Below, one piece after another: positions 53,477 through 62,177 of a stretch of 64,000 bases of DNA. Position 1 is the stretch's first letter; every line of letters starts with the position of its first letter. The translations under genes were made by a program, and so were the position numbers. The notes beneath the pieces are model-generated. The model searched no databases. It was not told the DNA's origin and saw only the letters and a list, made by a program, of their open reading frames with translations. The stretch comes from Roseateles aquatilis (lineage in GTDB: Bacteria; Pseudomonadota; Gammaproteobacteria; Burkholderiales; Burkholderiaceae_C): contig NZ_NIOF01000003.1 in NCBI RefSeq assembly GCF_002205645.1, forward strand, positions 124,001-188,000, written 5' to 3'.

Positions 53477-53856
53477 CGTGACGGACTGACCAGTTGCAGC
53501 ATCGCCAGCCGGGCGGCGGCGATGTCGTCCAGGGCGCCTTCCAGCAGCGCCTTCAGGCCGTCCTCGCGGCCGGAGCGGGCCAGCGCCTCGATCTCGGCGC
53601 AGCGCTGCGACAGGGCGGTCGCCCCCAGGCTGGCCGCGGCCGACTTCAGCGTGTGAGCGACATGGCGCAGGGCGTTGAGATCGCGCGGCGCGTCCACGCC
53701 CTGGGACAGCACCAGCTCCTGCTGGTCGAGCGACTTCAGGAAGGCCGCCACGACACGTTCCAGCAGATGGTTCACGCCGTCCGGATCCAGCTCGCGCAGA
53801 CGGGCGAGCGCTTGCTCGTCCAGCGCGGCGGGTTCGGGCTGCGGGCGGGATGGCAT
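53473..53856 (-). CDS. Hpt phosphotransfer protein
   Basis: The 127-aa protein is a histidine phosphotransfer domain. The active helix reads LRHVAHTLKSAAASLGATAL, with the phosphorylated histidine in AHTLKS. It would pass phosphate to the receiver of the next gene, with which it overlaps by four bases. I start at ATG 53854-53856; an in-frame ATG at 53878-53880 is an equal alternative, because neither has a good ribosome site. The divergent neighbour is a histidine kinase. Confidence 0.88.
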   Translation of the reverse strand: MPSRPQPEPAALDEQALARLRELDPDGVNHLLERVVAAFLKSLDQQELVLSQGVDAPRDLNALRHVAHTLKSAAASLGATALSQRCAEIEALARSGREDGLKALLEGALDDIAAARLAMLQLVSPSR

Positions 53857-54130
53857 GGTCGTGACGTGGTCTGGTGACATCTTCTGATCATGGCGCCGCG
53901 CGAACGCTTTCACGCGGAGTTGCGGACCATTGTCGTTCACCGCAAGGATGGGATCGTGGGAAAAAGCAGTCAATTCTGGTGTTCTTGGAGAGGTGCCTCG
54001 GGGTAAGTCCCGGGGCGGTTGTGGCGTCCGCGCCCCGTCGGGGAGCCGCCGCGGCGGCCCGGGGGGATGAGGTGTCCCGGCAACGGGGGGCGGAACGGCG
54101 AGGGCCGTTGCGTCGAACAGCCTACATACA

Positions 54131-55840
54131 ATGGCCCGCATGAACAGGTCGGGGGAAGCCGCCGCACGTCGGCGGCCATGGAAGGGACTCGCGCTGGCCT
54201 TGGGCCTGGCGGTGCTCGTCCTGTTGCTCCTGCTGGCGCTCAACCTGGACCCCACCGGCCCCGGGCTGGTGCTGACCTCGGTGCTCGCGGGCGCGGCGCT
54301 GATGCTCTTCGTCGCGGCGCTGACCTGGCACCTGGCCGTGCGGTTGGCGCGGGCGCAATTCGGTGAGCTGCTGCGCGAGACCCGTCAGCAGACCCAGGCG
54401 CTGACGCAGCTGGTGCCGGACTGTCTCTGGCAGACCGACGCCCATCACCACCTGATCCGCTGGCAGGCGTCGCAGGGCGCGCCCGCGTCCAACTGGGCCG
54501 GCACATCGATCAACGGCGCGGTGACGCAGATGCTGTGGGAACGCTTCGAGCCGCTCGAAGCCGGCGCGGACCTGAAACGTCGCGTGGCGTTGAGCCAATC
54601 CTTCGACGGCGTGCGGGTGCGCGATGCGCAGGGACGGCGCTGGGAACTGCGCGCGCAGGCGGTGACCGACGCGGCTGGCCGTTTCTCCGGCTATCTTGGG
54701 GCGGCGCGCGTGCTCGAGGAGGTCGAGGCCGGCATCCCGTCATCGTCCGACTCGGCGGTTTCCGCCGCGGCACCCGCCTCGACGCCGGCCGTCGCCTTGA
54801 TCGCGACGTCGACGGAGCAGGAGCCGGCCTCCACCGAATGGCTGCAGGCCCTGCCCGGTCCGGCCTGGCTGATCAGCGATGTCCAGCCGGGCGCGCAGAC
54901 CCGGTTGATCGATTTCAACGACGCGGCCGCCCAGATGATGGGCGGCTCCGAAGCCCGCGGGCAGCTGTGGCGTGCCTGCGAGGAGCGCCTGCCCGAGGAG
55001 CTCCGCGAGGCGCTGGCGCAACCCGACCTGCAATCCGGCAGCGCCTGTGGCGCGTGGTGGCTGTGCCTGACGGCGCTGCCGCATGGCGGGCAGACCTTGC
55101 TCAGCCTGTGGCCGCAGGGCGCGGCGGACACCGTGCCGGCCGCGCTGGCGATGCAGGCGGCGGAGCAGGCCCGGGCCGACCAGGCGTCCTTCAGCTACAC
55201 GGTGTCGCACGACCTGCGGGCGCCGCTGCGCGTGGTGGAGGGCTTCACCCGCATCCTCAAGGAAGATTACGGCCGACTGCTGGATCGCGCCGGCAACGAT
55301 CACCTGGACCGGGTGCTGGGCGCGTCGGCGCGGATGCACAGCATGATCGACTCGCTGCTGGCGCTGTCGCACCTGTCGTCGCAGACGCTGCGGCACGAGA
55401 CGGTGGACCTGTCGCTGCTGGCGTCGCAGGTGATGGACGAGTTGCGCCGCGCGTCGCCGCAGCGCCAGATCGACGCGCAGGTGCAGCCCGGGCTGCGCGT
55501 GCAGGGCGATCCGACCTTGCTGCGCATGGTGCTGGAGAACCTGCTGGGCAACGCATGGAAGTACAGCGGCAAGCGCGACCAGGCGGTGATCCGCTTCGAG
55601 TCGCGGCAGCAGCAGGGCGAGCGGGTGTTCGTCGTGGCCGACAACGGCGCCGGTTTCGACATGCGTTTCGCCGACCGTCTCTTCGGCGTGTTCCAGCGGC
55701 TGCACAGCGCCAGCGACTTCCAGGGCACGGGCGTCGGCCTGGCCTCGGCGCGGCGCATCGTGCGCCGGCATGGCGGCGACATCTGGGCCGAATCGGAAGT
55801 CGGGCAGGGCGCCCGATTCTTCTTCACGCTGCCGGGCTGA
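54131..55840 (+). CDS. Membrane sensor histidine kinase with PAS domains
   Basis: The 569-aa kinase has two transmembrane helices (about 18-38 and 45-70) and a PAS-like region (about 85-200, with DCLWQTDAHHHLIRWQAS). A second PAS-like part follows, then HisKA (FSYTVSHDLRAPLRVVEGFT, phospho-His in SHD, near residue 359) and a HATPase domain with NLLGNAWKYSG, FVVADNGAGFD and GTGVGLASARRIV. It is divergent from the Hpt/GGDEF-EAL group, which could receive its signal, and convergent with a receiver-ANTAR gene 12 bp away. Confidence 0.92.
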   Translation: MARMNRSGEAAARRRPWKGLALALGLAVLVLLLLLALNLDPTGPGLVLTSVLAGAALMLFVAALTWHLAVRLARAQFGELLRETRQQTQALTQLVPDCLWQTDAHHHLIRWQASQGAPASNWAGTSINGAVTQMLWERFEPLEAGADLKRRVALSQSFDGVRVRDAQGRRWELRAQAVTDAAGRFSGYLGAARVLEEVEAGIPSSSDSAVSAAAPASTPAVALIATSTEQEPASTEWLQALPGPAWLISDVQPGAQTRLIDFNDAAAQMMGGSEARGQLWRACEERLPEELREALAQPDLQSGSACGAWWLCLTALPHGGQTLLSLWPQGAADTVPAALAMQAAEQARADQASFSYTVSHDLRAPLRVVEGFTRILKEDYGRLLDRAGNDHLDRVLGASARMHSMIDSLLALSHLSSQTLRHETVDLSLLASQVMDELRRASPQRQIDAQVQPGLRVQGDPTLLRMVLENLLGNAWKYSGKRDQAVIRFESRQQQGERVFVVADNGAGFDMRFADRLFGVFQRLHSASDFQGTGVGLASARRIVRRHGGDIWAESEVGQGARFFFTLPG

Positions 55841-55852
55841 GCCCGGGCCGGC

Positions 55853-56476
55853 TCAACTGCCGAGCGCCAACTGCTCGACCGCCTCGACCAGGCGGCGCGC
55901 CTGTTCCCCGAGGTCGATCTTCTGCTCGGCGGCCATCCGCTCCAGCCGCGACAGCGCCTGCGCGCGCGTCAGCGAATAGCGGTGCATCAGCACGCCGAGC
56001 GCCATCGCCTCGACGACCTGCAGGGACGAGGCCGGCTCGACCGTCACAGGCGCGGCCGGCGTCGCGGCGCCGGCACGCGCGGGGCGATTGGCGAAGGCGG
56101 CCTCGACGGCGGGGACGATCTGGTGGATGTCGAGCGGCTTGACCAGGTAGGCCAGCGCGCCGAGTTCCTTGACCTTGGCGACGGTCGCCTCGTCGGCGAA
56201 CGCGGAGAGGAACATGAAGGGCAGCTGCAGATAGTCGCGCAGGTAGCCGGCGACATCGAAGCCGCTCATGCCTTCCATGCGGATGTCGAGCAGCGCGAGA
56301 TCGGGGCGGTGCTGGCGGGCGATGAGGATGGCGTCGTCGCCGTTGTCGGCGTCCAGCACCTCGTAGCCGGCCTGCGCGAGCCCGTGCGTGAGCGTGGCCA
56401 GCACCAGCCGGTCGTCGTCCACGACCAGGATGCGGCCCTTGCCGCTTCCGCCAACATCTCTGCTCACGCTGTCCAC
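55853..56476 (-). CDS. Response regulator with ANTAR RNA-binding domain
   Basis: The 207-aa protein (GTG start) has a receiver domain (about 15-130) with Asp20-Asp21, phospho-acceptor Asp64 (LALLDIRMEGM) and the lysine in YLVKPLD. After an Ala/Pro linker comes a C-terminal ANTAR-type domain (about 150-205, with VVEAMALGVLMHRYSLTRAQ and ALSRLERMAAEQ). ANTAR proteins bind hairpins in RNA and prevent termination, usually in response to a kinase. The closest kinase candidates are at 54131 and at 58262. Confidence 0.85.
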   Translation of the reverse strand: MDSVSRDVGGSGKGRILVVDDDRLVLATLTHGLAQAGYEVLDADNGDDAILIARQHRPDLALLDIRMEGMSGFDVAGYLRDYLQLPFMFLSAFADEATVAKVKELGALAYLVKPLDIHQIVPAVEAAFANRPARAGAATPAAPVTVEPASSLQVVEAMALGVLMHRYSLTRAQALSRLERMAAEQKIDLGEQARRLVEAVEQLALGS

Positions 56477-56562
56477 GCTGCTCCCGATGCCATGAATCCC
56501 TCAGGGGTGATCGGGCATTGTCACCGAATTGCCTCCGGGGGGATTCCCGGGGTTGCGGGTGG

Positions 56563-57852
56563 TCACAAGTGGGGCGGACGACCGGTGCGCTCGTCGCGAT
56601 GGGATTCCGGGATGCGCTGAACACAAGGGGCGAGCGCGCTTGTCGTCATCGCGTCCAGTCCCCGATCACGACAGCACGCGGTCCAATGATCGAGGGCAGC
56701 CTCCTCAACGTCGCGGATGATCTCGATCGCGGAGGTCGCGTCCAGATCGAAGCTGTCGATCGAGGACAGCATGTTCTCTCGTGTCGCCCAAGCGCCGACA
56801 TCGCCGACGCCGAGCGCGAGCTGGCGGACCTTCGGCGGGCGCGGCGCCGGGACGATGTCGTAAGCCGGGGAGAGGCGGAAGGTGTCGGGTCTTGCCTCGT
56901 CGGCGAGCACCCCGTGATTGCGGTCGTGATCGTCGCCGTTGCCCACGACGGCGTTGAACACCATGCGGCGGAAGAGCGCGCGGCGGTCGGTCGTGCCGCG
57001 GGTGGACAGCCGGCCCAGTTCCCGGGCCAGGCGGGGGTACGAGCCGAAGAAGCTGTATTGCGGGGCACCGCCCTCGTGGCCGTTGGCGAGCAGCGTGCGC
57101 GCACTCAGGAAGGCATCTCGGGTCCACCCGCCGGCACGGGGAGACCGATCGAAGCGCCGGACCAGCAGCACGTCGGTGTCGCCGACCGAGACGACCTCGT
57201 GCCCGGCGACGTCGATGCCGCAGTGGCCGGCGAGATCAAGTGCCGCCGCCTCGACCCGCGCCATCGGAAGATCGGGTGCATCGCGACGGGAGGGGAACTT
57301 CACTAGCCATTGCCGATCTCCATCGACGATGGTGATCTTCGGGCGAGCGCCACCCAGTCCCGTGTTGGGCAGCAGCTGCCGAGCCAACTCGGGTGGCAGC
57401 GGGCGATGCAACTCCAGCGCCGCGATGGCGCGGCATGCGTCAGGCAGCCACGATCGATCCCAGGGGTCGAGCCACTCGGGGCGCTGGTCCGCGGCGCCGC
57501 TGAATGCCAGATGGCCGACATGGTCCTGCTGCGACTTGAGCAAATAGTCGACCGGGGAATCCTGTCGACCGTAGGCACGGTCGATCACGTAGCGGCCCCA
57601 ATCGTCCGGCGATGCATCCGCGATTGCGCCGAAGAAGCCTTGCAGCCCGGTGGTGACCTGCGCCGAGCCGCTCAGCGGCAGTGCGATCGGGTCGATCGGC
57701 AGCGCATCATCGCGCTCAAGATAACGACGTCCGTAGACGAACGTGCCTTGCGCCTGTCCGTTTGCCGTGAGCTCATGCGTGAAGCGGCCGCACAGCGTGG
57801 GCTCGATGTCGCCAGGCAGAAAACACCAGACGAAGGCAGTCCTAGAAATCAT
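56563..57852 (-). CDS. hipA: HipA-family serine/threonine kinase toxin
   Basis: HipA-type toxins phosphorylate translation targets (glutamyl-tRNA synthetase in E. coli) and induce dormancy. The 429-aa protein has the N-terminal HipA domain (about 1-110), a P-loop-like GGARPK, the nucleotide lysine in QWLVKFPS, a catalytic loop NAVVGNGDDHDRNHG and the metal site LSPAYDIV. All kinase parts seem intact. The HipB-like antitoxin gene lies just upstream and overlaps by 11 bp, the usual order. Base composition is slightly lower in GC than its neighbours. Confidence 0.9.
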   Translation of the reverse strand: MISRTAFVWCFLPGDIEPTLCGRFTHELTANGQAQGTFVYGRRYLERDDALPIDPIALPLSGSAQVTTGLQGFFGAIADASPDDWGRYVIDRAYGRQDSPVDYLLKSQQDHVGHLAFSGAADQRPEWLDPWDRSWLPDACRAIAALELHRPLPPELARQLLPNTGLGGARPKITIVDGDRQWLVKFPSRRDAPDLPMARVEAAALDLAGHCGIDVAGHEVVSVGDTDVLLVRRFDRSPRAGGWTRDAFLSARTLLANGHEGGAPQYSFFGSYPRLARELGRLSTRGTTDRRALFRRMVFNAVVGNGDDHDRNHGVLADEARPDTFRLSPAYDIVPAPRPPKVRQLALGVGDVGAWATRENMLSSIDSFDLDATSAIEIIRDVEEAALDHWTACCRDRGLDAMTTSALAPCVQRIPESHRDERTGRPPHL

Positions 57853-58174
57853 TGTCGACAGCCTTCCTTACCCGCACGCGACGACCGTGCGCGCCAAGTT
57901 CGAGCGTCAACCCGGTCTGATCCAAACCTGCATCCGCCACCACGTCCATCTCTTGATTCAGTCCCATGGCCCACAACGCGCGCAGGTAGGCGCCGAGGCT
58001 GGTGCCCAGATCGCCGCGCTCGATGGCCATGATGGTCTTGACCGAAAGGTCGGCGCGCGCCGCGAGATCCTCCAGCCGCCAGTTCCGGCGGGTCCGAGCC
58101 GCGCGCACGCGCGCGCCCAGCGCCGCCGACTGCGCGATGAGCTGGTCCGGGTAGGGCTTGACAGCGGTTCTCAC
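57842..58174 (-). CDS. hipB: HipB-like XRE-family antitoxin
   Basis: The 110-aa protein (GTG start) has an N-terminal helix-turn-helix of the XRE/Cro type (about 10-70, with NWRLEDLAARADLSVKTIMA) and a C-terminal tail. It should neutralise the HipA toxin and repress the operon. It overlaps hipA by 11 bp. An inverted repeat at 58217-58250, just upstream, is a candidate operator. Confidence 0.88.
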   Translation of the reverse strand: MRTAVKPYPDQLIAQSAALGARVRAARTRRNWRLEDLAARADLSVKTIMAIERGDLGTSLGAYLRALWAMGLNQEMDVVADAGLDQTGLTLELGAHGRRVRVRKAVDNDF

Positions 58175-58216
58175 AGGGATGTCCTCGAAAGAAGGACATG
58201 TTAAGTTGTTGGCTTA

Positions 58217-58250
58217 ATTAAGGATCTTACTTCCAGTAAAAATCCTTAAT
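58217..58250. promoter_or_regulatory. AT-rich inverted repeat upstream of hipBA
   Basis: ATTAAGGAT (58217-58225) is repeated as its exact complement ATCCTTAAT (58242-58250), with 16 bases between, about 43 bases before the hipB start. It suits a HipB operator, or alternatively a hairpin stop for the upstream kinase gene, which ends at 58262. Confidence 0.5.
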
Positions 58251-58261
58251 AAAGGAGTTTT

Positions 58262-60847
58262 TCACAACGCCTCCAGCAGCTGCACCCCCGGCGGCCACAG
58301 GCTCAACGCGCAGACGACGCGGTCGCCGTCCTGCGTGAGGTCCAGCAGCGCGCTGCGGCGCGGCAGCAGCGCGCGCACCAGGCCCAGGCCGGAGACGCCG
58401 CCGCGCACCTGCGCCAGGTCGAAGCCGGGCGGCAAATGCCCCTGGTTGACGATGCGCAGCTGCACCTGCTCCGGCTCGAACAGCAGCTCGCAGTGCACCG
58501 ACGCGTCGCCGCCGTGCTTCAGGGCGTTGGTGAACAGCTCGTTGAGCGTCAACGCGATGGGGATGGCCTCGGCCTCCGGCAGGCCCCAGCGGTGCGACTG
58601 CTCCGCCATGCCGCCGCCGATGTCGACCAGGATCTCCCGCCCGAACATCCGCTGCACCGAACCCATCACCGCCTCGACCACCTTGCGCAGCCGCAGCGGC
58701 CCGGACATGCCCACCTGCAGCCCGTAGACCTGAGCGATCGCCTGCACCTGGCCGACCGCCTCGTTGATGACGGTGCGCACCTCCGGCCGCCGCGCCGCGA
58801 TCTGCTGCAAGAGCCCGGCCACGCCTTGCAGGTTGTTCTTGATGCGGTGGTGGACCTCTCGCACCAGCAGCTCGCGCTGCGCGATCGCGGCTTCCAGGCG
58901 CGCGGCCTCCTGCGCGCGCTGCTGCGTCACGTCGCTGGCGACCAGCAGCAGTTGCTCCGCCTCCAGGTCGCCGCTCGCGTCGTTGACGCCGGACAGGTGC
59001 AGCAGCCGCGCGTCCCAGATCCGGGCTTGGCCGCGCACGTTCAACCGGTACTCGCGCTGCAGCACCTCGCTGCTCTGGAGCGCGAACTCCATGTCGGCCC
59101 GGATCGTCTCCGCCTGCTCGGTGCCGAAGAGCGCCTCGGGGCTCGCGCCCAGCAGTTCCTCCTCCGGCCGACCGGCCAGCGCCGCCGCGGCCTGGTTGAT
59201 CTGCTGGACCTGCAGCGTCTTCGCGTCATGCAGGCTGATGGCGATCGGCGCGGCTTCGATGATGCGGCTCAGCGAGGCCTGCGCCTGCTGGCTCTGCGCC
59301 TCGGCCTGCCGGCGGCGCTCGATGTCGAGCAGCGCATAGGTCAGTTGCCGCGACCCGCCCGCGCCATCACCCGCCCCGCTGCCGGTCACCACCGCATTGC
59401 CGACGACCCAGAACTCGCGCCCGTCGCGCGCGACCACGCGGCATTCGAAGGTCTCGGCCTGGCCCTCGGGCAGCTCGTCCAGGTACTGCGTCTGGCGGAA
59501 CGGGTGGTCCGGCGCCTCGGTCGCGACGCTGCTGATCGGTTGGCCGGCGAATTCCGCCAGGTCGCCGCCGAACATCCGTCGCGCCGACCGGTTCATCCAC
59601 TCGATGCCGTGCCGGCCCACCGTCACGATGCCCACCAGCACGGAGTCCAACACCGCGCGCTCGCGTTCGGTTTGCAATTGCAGTGACTGTTGCAGCAGCT
59701 CGTTGCGCGCCTGCGCCTGCTGGTGGTCGGTGATGTCGACCGTCAGCACCGACGTCGTGCGTTGGCCGGAGGCGAGCTGGCCGATCTCGACCCGCGTCAT
59801 CAGCCAGCGCAGCCCGTGTTCAGGATGGCGGACCGCGTAGCGCGCGACCGTGGGCGTGGCCTGCTTCAGCGCCTGCTGGAGCTTCTCGTACTCGGCGCGC
59901 GATTCGGGCTCGACCATGTCGCGGTTGACGCCCTGCAGCGCCGGGGCCGGTTTCGGGCCGTTGTCGTTGCCGGCATCGGACGAGGGCGCGGACGACGGCG
60001 CGCCGGTGCCGGGGCGCGACCAGCCGGCCTCCTGCTGGAAGGTGGCCAGGCCCACGCCGGCGGTGTCCATCAGCGTCTGCAACTGCTGCTGGGCGAGTTC
60101 CAGGTCCTGTTCGGCGCTGCGGTCTTCCAGCATCACCAGCGTGCGCGGCCGCGACCACGGCCCGCTGAGCCGGCGCGCGCGCACCCGCATCCAGCGGCGG
60201 CCGCCGCCTGCCTGCGCGACGAGCGCCTCACGCTGCGATTCCTCGCCCGGGCCCGGCGGCGGCACGGCGATCAGCGTGCGCCACTCCGGCGGCAACTCGT
60301 GCAGGCTGATCGGCATCTGCGGGCTCAGCCGCCGGCACAAGGTAGCGAACGCGCCGTTGAAACGCAACAGCAGCCCCTGGTCGTCATGCATCAGCGCCGG
60401 CAGCGGGCACAGGTCCAGCCACTGGTCGATCTCCGATTGCATCCGGTCGGCGCGCTCGCGGGCGGCCAGTTCGGTGCTGTGATCCTGCAGCAGCGCCAGG
60501 CCCAGGTCGCCGCCGTCCAGCGGATGCACCCAGGCTTGCAGGAGGTGTTCGCGGCCTTGGTCGTCGACCAGTCGCAGCTCCTGGGCCTTGCCGCTGGGCA
60601 ACAGCCGCCGGCCTTTCAGGGAGACCTCGCCCATCAGGTCCTGCAGCCGTGCGTTGATCAGCAAGACCTGACCCCGCGCGTCCAGCACGAAGGCGGGCCA
60701 GGGGCCGTCCCACAGACCGGCGAGCAACTCGGGCAGATCCAGCGCGCGCGCCTTCAGCAGGGCGCGCAGCGCGTCGAGGTCGGGAGAGGCGAGGGGCAGT
60801 TGGGACGACACCTCGCGAGTGTAGGGAAAAGCGCCGGTGCCGGGCAT
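58262..60847 (-). CDS. Multi-PAS sensor histidine kinase (HisKA_2 type)
   Basis: This cytoplasmic kinase is about 861 aa from ATG 60845-60847; the open frame runs to 60946, and a GTG at 60811 is another possibility. It has several PAS modules (for example LWDGPWPAFVLDARGQVLLI, LDSVLVGIVTVGRHGIEWMN and IEAAPIAISLHDAKTLQVQQ). The C-terminal kinase core is HisKA_2-like: LLVREVHHRIKNNLQGVAGL (phospho-His in EVHHRIKNN), ELFTNALKHGG, and GVSGLGLVRAL. There is no transmembrane helix. Such kinases often pair with ANTAR or receiver proteins, such as the one at 55853. Confidence 0.88.
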   Translation of the reverse strand: MPGTGAFPYTREVSSQLPLASPDLDALRALLKARALDLPELLAGLWDGPWPAFVLDARGQVLLINARLQDLMGEVSLKGRRLLPSGKAQELRLVDDQGREHLLQAWVHPLDGGDLGLALLQDHSTELAARERADRMQSEIDQWLDLCPLPALMHDDQGLLLRFNGAFATLCRRLSPQMPISLHELPPEWRTLIAVPPPGPGEESQREALVAQAGGGRRWMRVRARRLSGPWSRPRTLVMLEDRSAEQDLELAQQQLQTLMDTAGVGLATFQQEAGWSRPGTGAPSSAPSSDAGNDNGPKPAPALQGVNRDMVEPESRAEYEKLQQALKQATPTVARYAVRHPEHGLRWLMTRVEIGQLASGQRTTSVLTVDITDHQQAQARNELLQQSLQLQTERERAVLDSVLVGIVTVGRHGIEWMNRSARRMFGGDLAEFAGQPISSVATEAPDHPFRQTQYLDELPEGQAETFECRVVARDGREFWVVGNAVVTGSGAGDGAGGSRQLTYALLDIERRRQAEAQSQQAQASLSRIIEAAPIAISLHDAKTLQVQQINQAAAALAGRPEEELLGASPEALFGTEQAETIRADMEFALQSSEVLQREYRLNVRGQARIWDARLLHLSGVNDASGDLEAEQLLLVASDVTQQRAQEAARLEAAIAQRELLVREVHHRIKNNLQGVAGLLQQIAARRPEVRTVINEAVGQVQAIAQVYGLQVGMSGPLRLRKVVEAVMGSVQRMFGREILVDIGGGMAEQSHRWGLPEAEAIPIALTLNELFTNALKHGGDASVHCELLFEPEQVQLRIVNQGHLPPGFDLAQVRGGVSGLGLVRALLPRRSALLDLTQDGDRVVCALSLWPPGVQLLEAL

Positions 60848-60945
60848 CGGGCATGGCGCATCGAACGACGGGCGCTCGGCGTCCGTCGGGCGGTGATCGG
60901 ATCGGCCGCGCATCGTCGCGCATGAGCGCGGTGGGGCCCATGACA

Positions 60946-60979
60946 ACGGCCCCCGCGAGTCGGACTCGGCGGGGGCCGT
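60946..60979 (-). terminator. Hairpin terminator after the HDOD gene
   Basis: ACGGCCCCCGC (60946-60956) pairs perfectly with GCGGGGGCCGT (60969-60979). It lies 40 bases past the HDOD gene stop, at the end of the flgKL unit. The T-run on the minus strand is short. Confidence 0.6.
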
Positions 60980-61018
60980 GGCGGGCGGGATCCGCGGGGT
61001 GCGGGACCCTGTGCCTGT

Positions 61019-62164
61019 TTACTCCAGTTGCGCGGCCTTGTGCAGCGCGCGCAACACGGCGTGGTTGACCTCGTCCGCGCCCAGCATCAGCGTGTCCAGC
61101 GCGGCGCGGACGTCGAAGACGGATTCGTCCTCGATCGCCTGCACCAGCTGCAGCGCGCCGTGGTACGGGCCGGTCTTGTCCACCAGCGCCTGGCGCACGC
61201 GCTCCGGCACCGGAATGGACTGCAGCAGTTTCTCGAACGGCTGCTTCAGCATGTGATCCAGCAGGGAGAACAGGCCGCAGATGAACATCTCGTCGCGGAC
61301 CTCGGAATCGCCCATGCCCTTGGACAGCTCCTCCATGACCAGGCCGCGACGCAGCGCGCCGAACATGACCGGGCGCATCGCATGGTCCTTGCTCGCCGTC
61401 GCCAGCAGCAGCGCCAGCCAGCGGCGCAGTCGCGCGTAGCCCAGCAGCATGATCGCGTGACGGAACGACGACACCTCGACCGACAGGCCGAAGGCGGCGG
61501 AATTCATGTAGCGCAGCAGCTTGAACGCCAGGCTGGGATCGCGCTTGAGCGTCTGCTCCAGGCGCTCCACGTCCTCGCCCTGGTCGACGCGCGACATCAA
61601 CTCGACGATCACCTGCAGGTCCGCCTGCGCGTCGTTGCGGGCGGCCGAGGCCGGCGGGGCCTCGAAGTCGCCATGCACCGTCCAGCCCAGCACGCCGGCG
61701 GCGCCGCCGTCGAAGGCCTGCTTGAAGTCCGCGGCGCTGCGCGCTCCGGCGACCAGCACCGACTTGCCCGCCGGCAGCGGACCATTGGCCAGGTCCGGCA
61801 GGTCCAGCACCAGTTGCTTGAAACCGGCCGCGTCGGAGCGCCCCTTCAGCAGCGCGCCGCGCGCTTGCGCCTGGGCGGCGAGCTCGGCGTCCGACAGCAG
61901 GAAGGCTGGCACTTCGATGCGCACGTTGGCCGGCAGCGGGGCCGCCAGCAGACCCTTCAGCAAGCCCTCGTGCGCGACGTTCAGCTGCACCGCCTTGGTC
62001 GGGAAGGCCTCGCTCAGCGCGGCGAGCAGCTCGCCCGCGTCGGGCGACCCCTCCGGGCGAAGCGCGAACACCGTGACGCGCGTGGCCTCGATGTCGAGGG
62101 ACTTGGAAACCAGGGGCGCGTACCCCAGGGCCAATTGGCCCAACACGGCGTGGGTCGAGTTCAT
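61019..62164 (-). CDS. HDOD domain protein (degenerate EAL + HDOD)
   Basis: The 381-aa soluble protein has an N-terminal part that resembles a worn EAL fold (about 5-175, no EAL or DD motifs visible). It also has a C-terminal HDOD domain (about 190-370, with DPSLAFKLLRYMNSAAFGLS and SFRHAIMLLGYARLRRWLAL). HDOD proteins act as non-enzymatic signalling hubs in motility and stress. It is 13 bp downstream of flgL on the same strand, so it is likely cotranscribed with the hook-filament junction genes. Confidence 0.88.
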   Translation of the reverse strand: MNSTHAVLGQLALGYAPLVSKSLDIEATRVTVFALRPEGSPDAGELLAALSEAFPTKAVQLNVAHEGLLKGLLAAPLPANVRIEVPAFLLSDAELAAQAQARGALLKGRSDAAGFKQLVLDLPDLANGPLPAGKSVLVAGARSAADFKQAFDGGAAGVLGWTVHGDFEAPPASAARNDAQADLQVIVELMSRVDQGEDVERLEQTLKRDPSLAFKLLRYMNSAAFGLSVEVSSFRHAIMLLGYARLRRWLALLLATASKDHAMRPVMFGALRRGLVMEELSKGMGDSEVRDEMFICGLFSLLDHMLKQPFEKLLQSIPVPERVRQALVDKTGPYHGALQLVQAIEDESVFDVRAALDTLMLGADEVNHAVLRALHKAAQLE

Positions 62165-62177
62165 GCGGATCGGCGCT

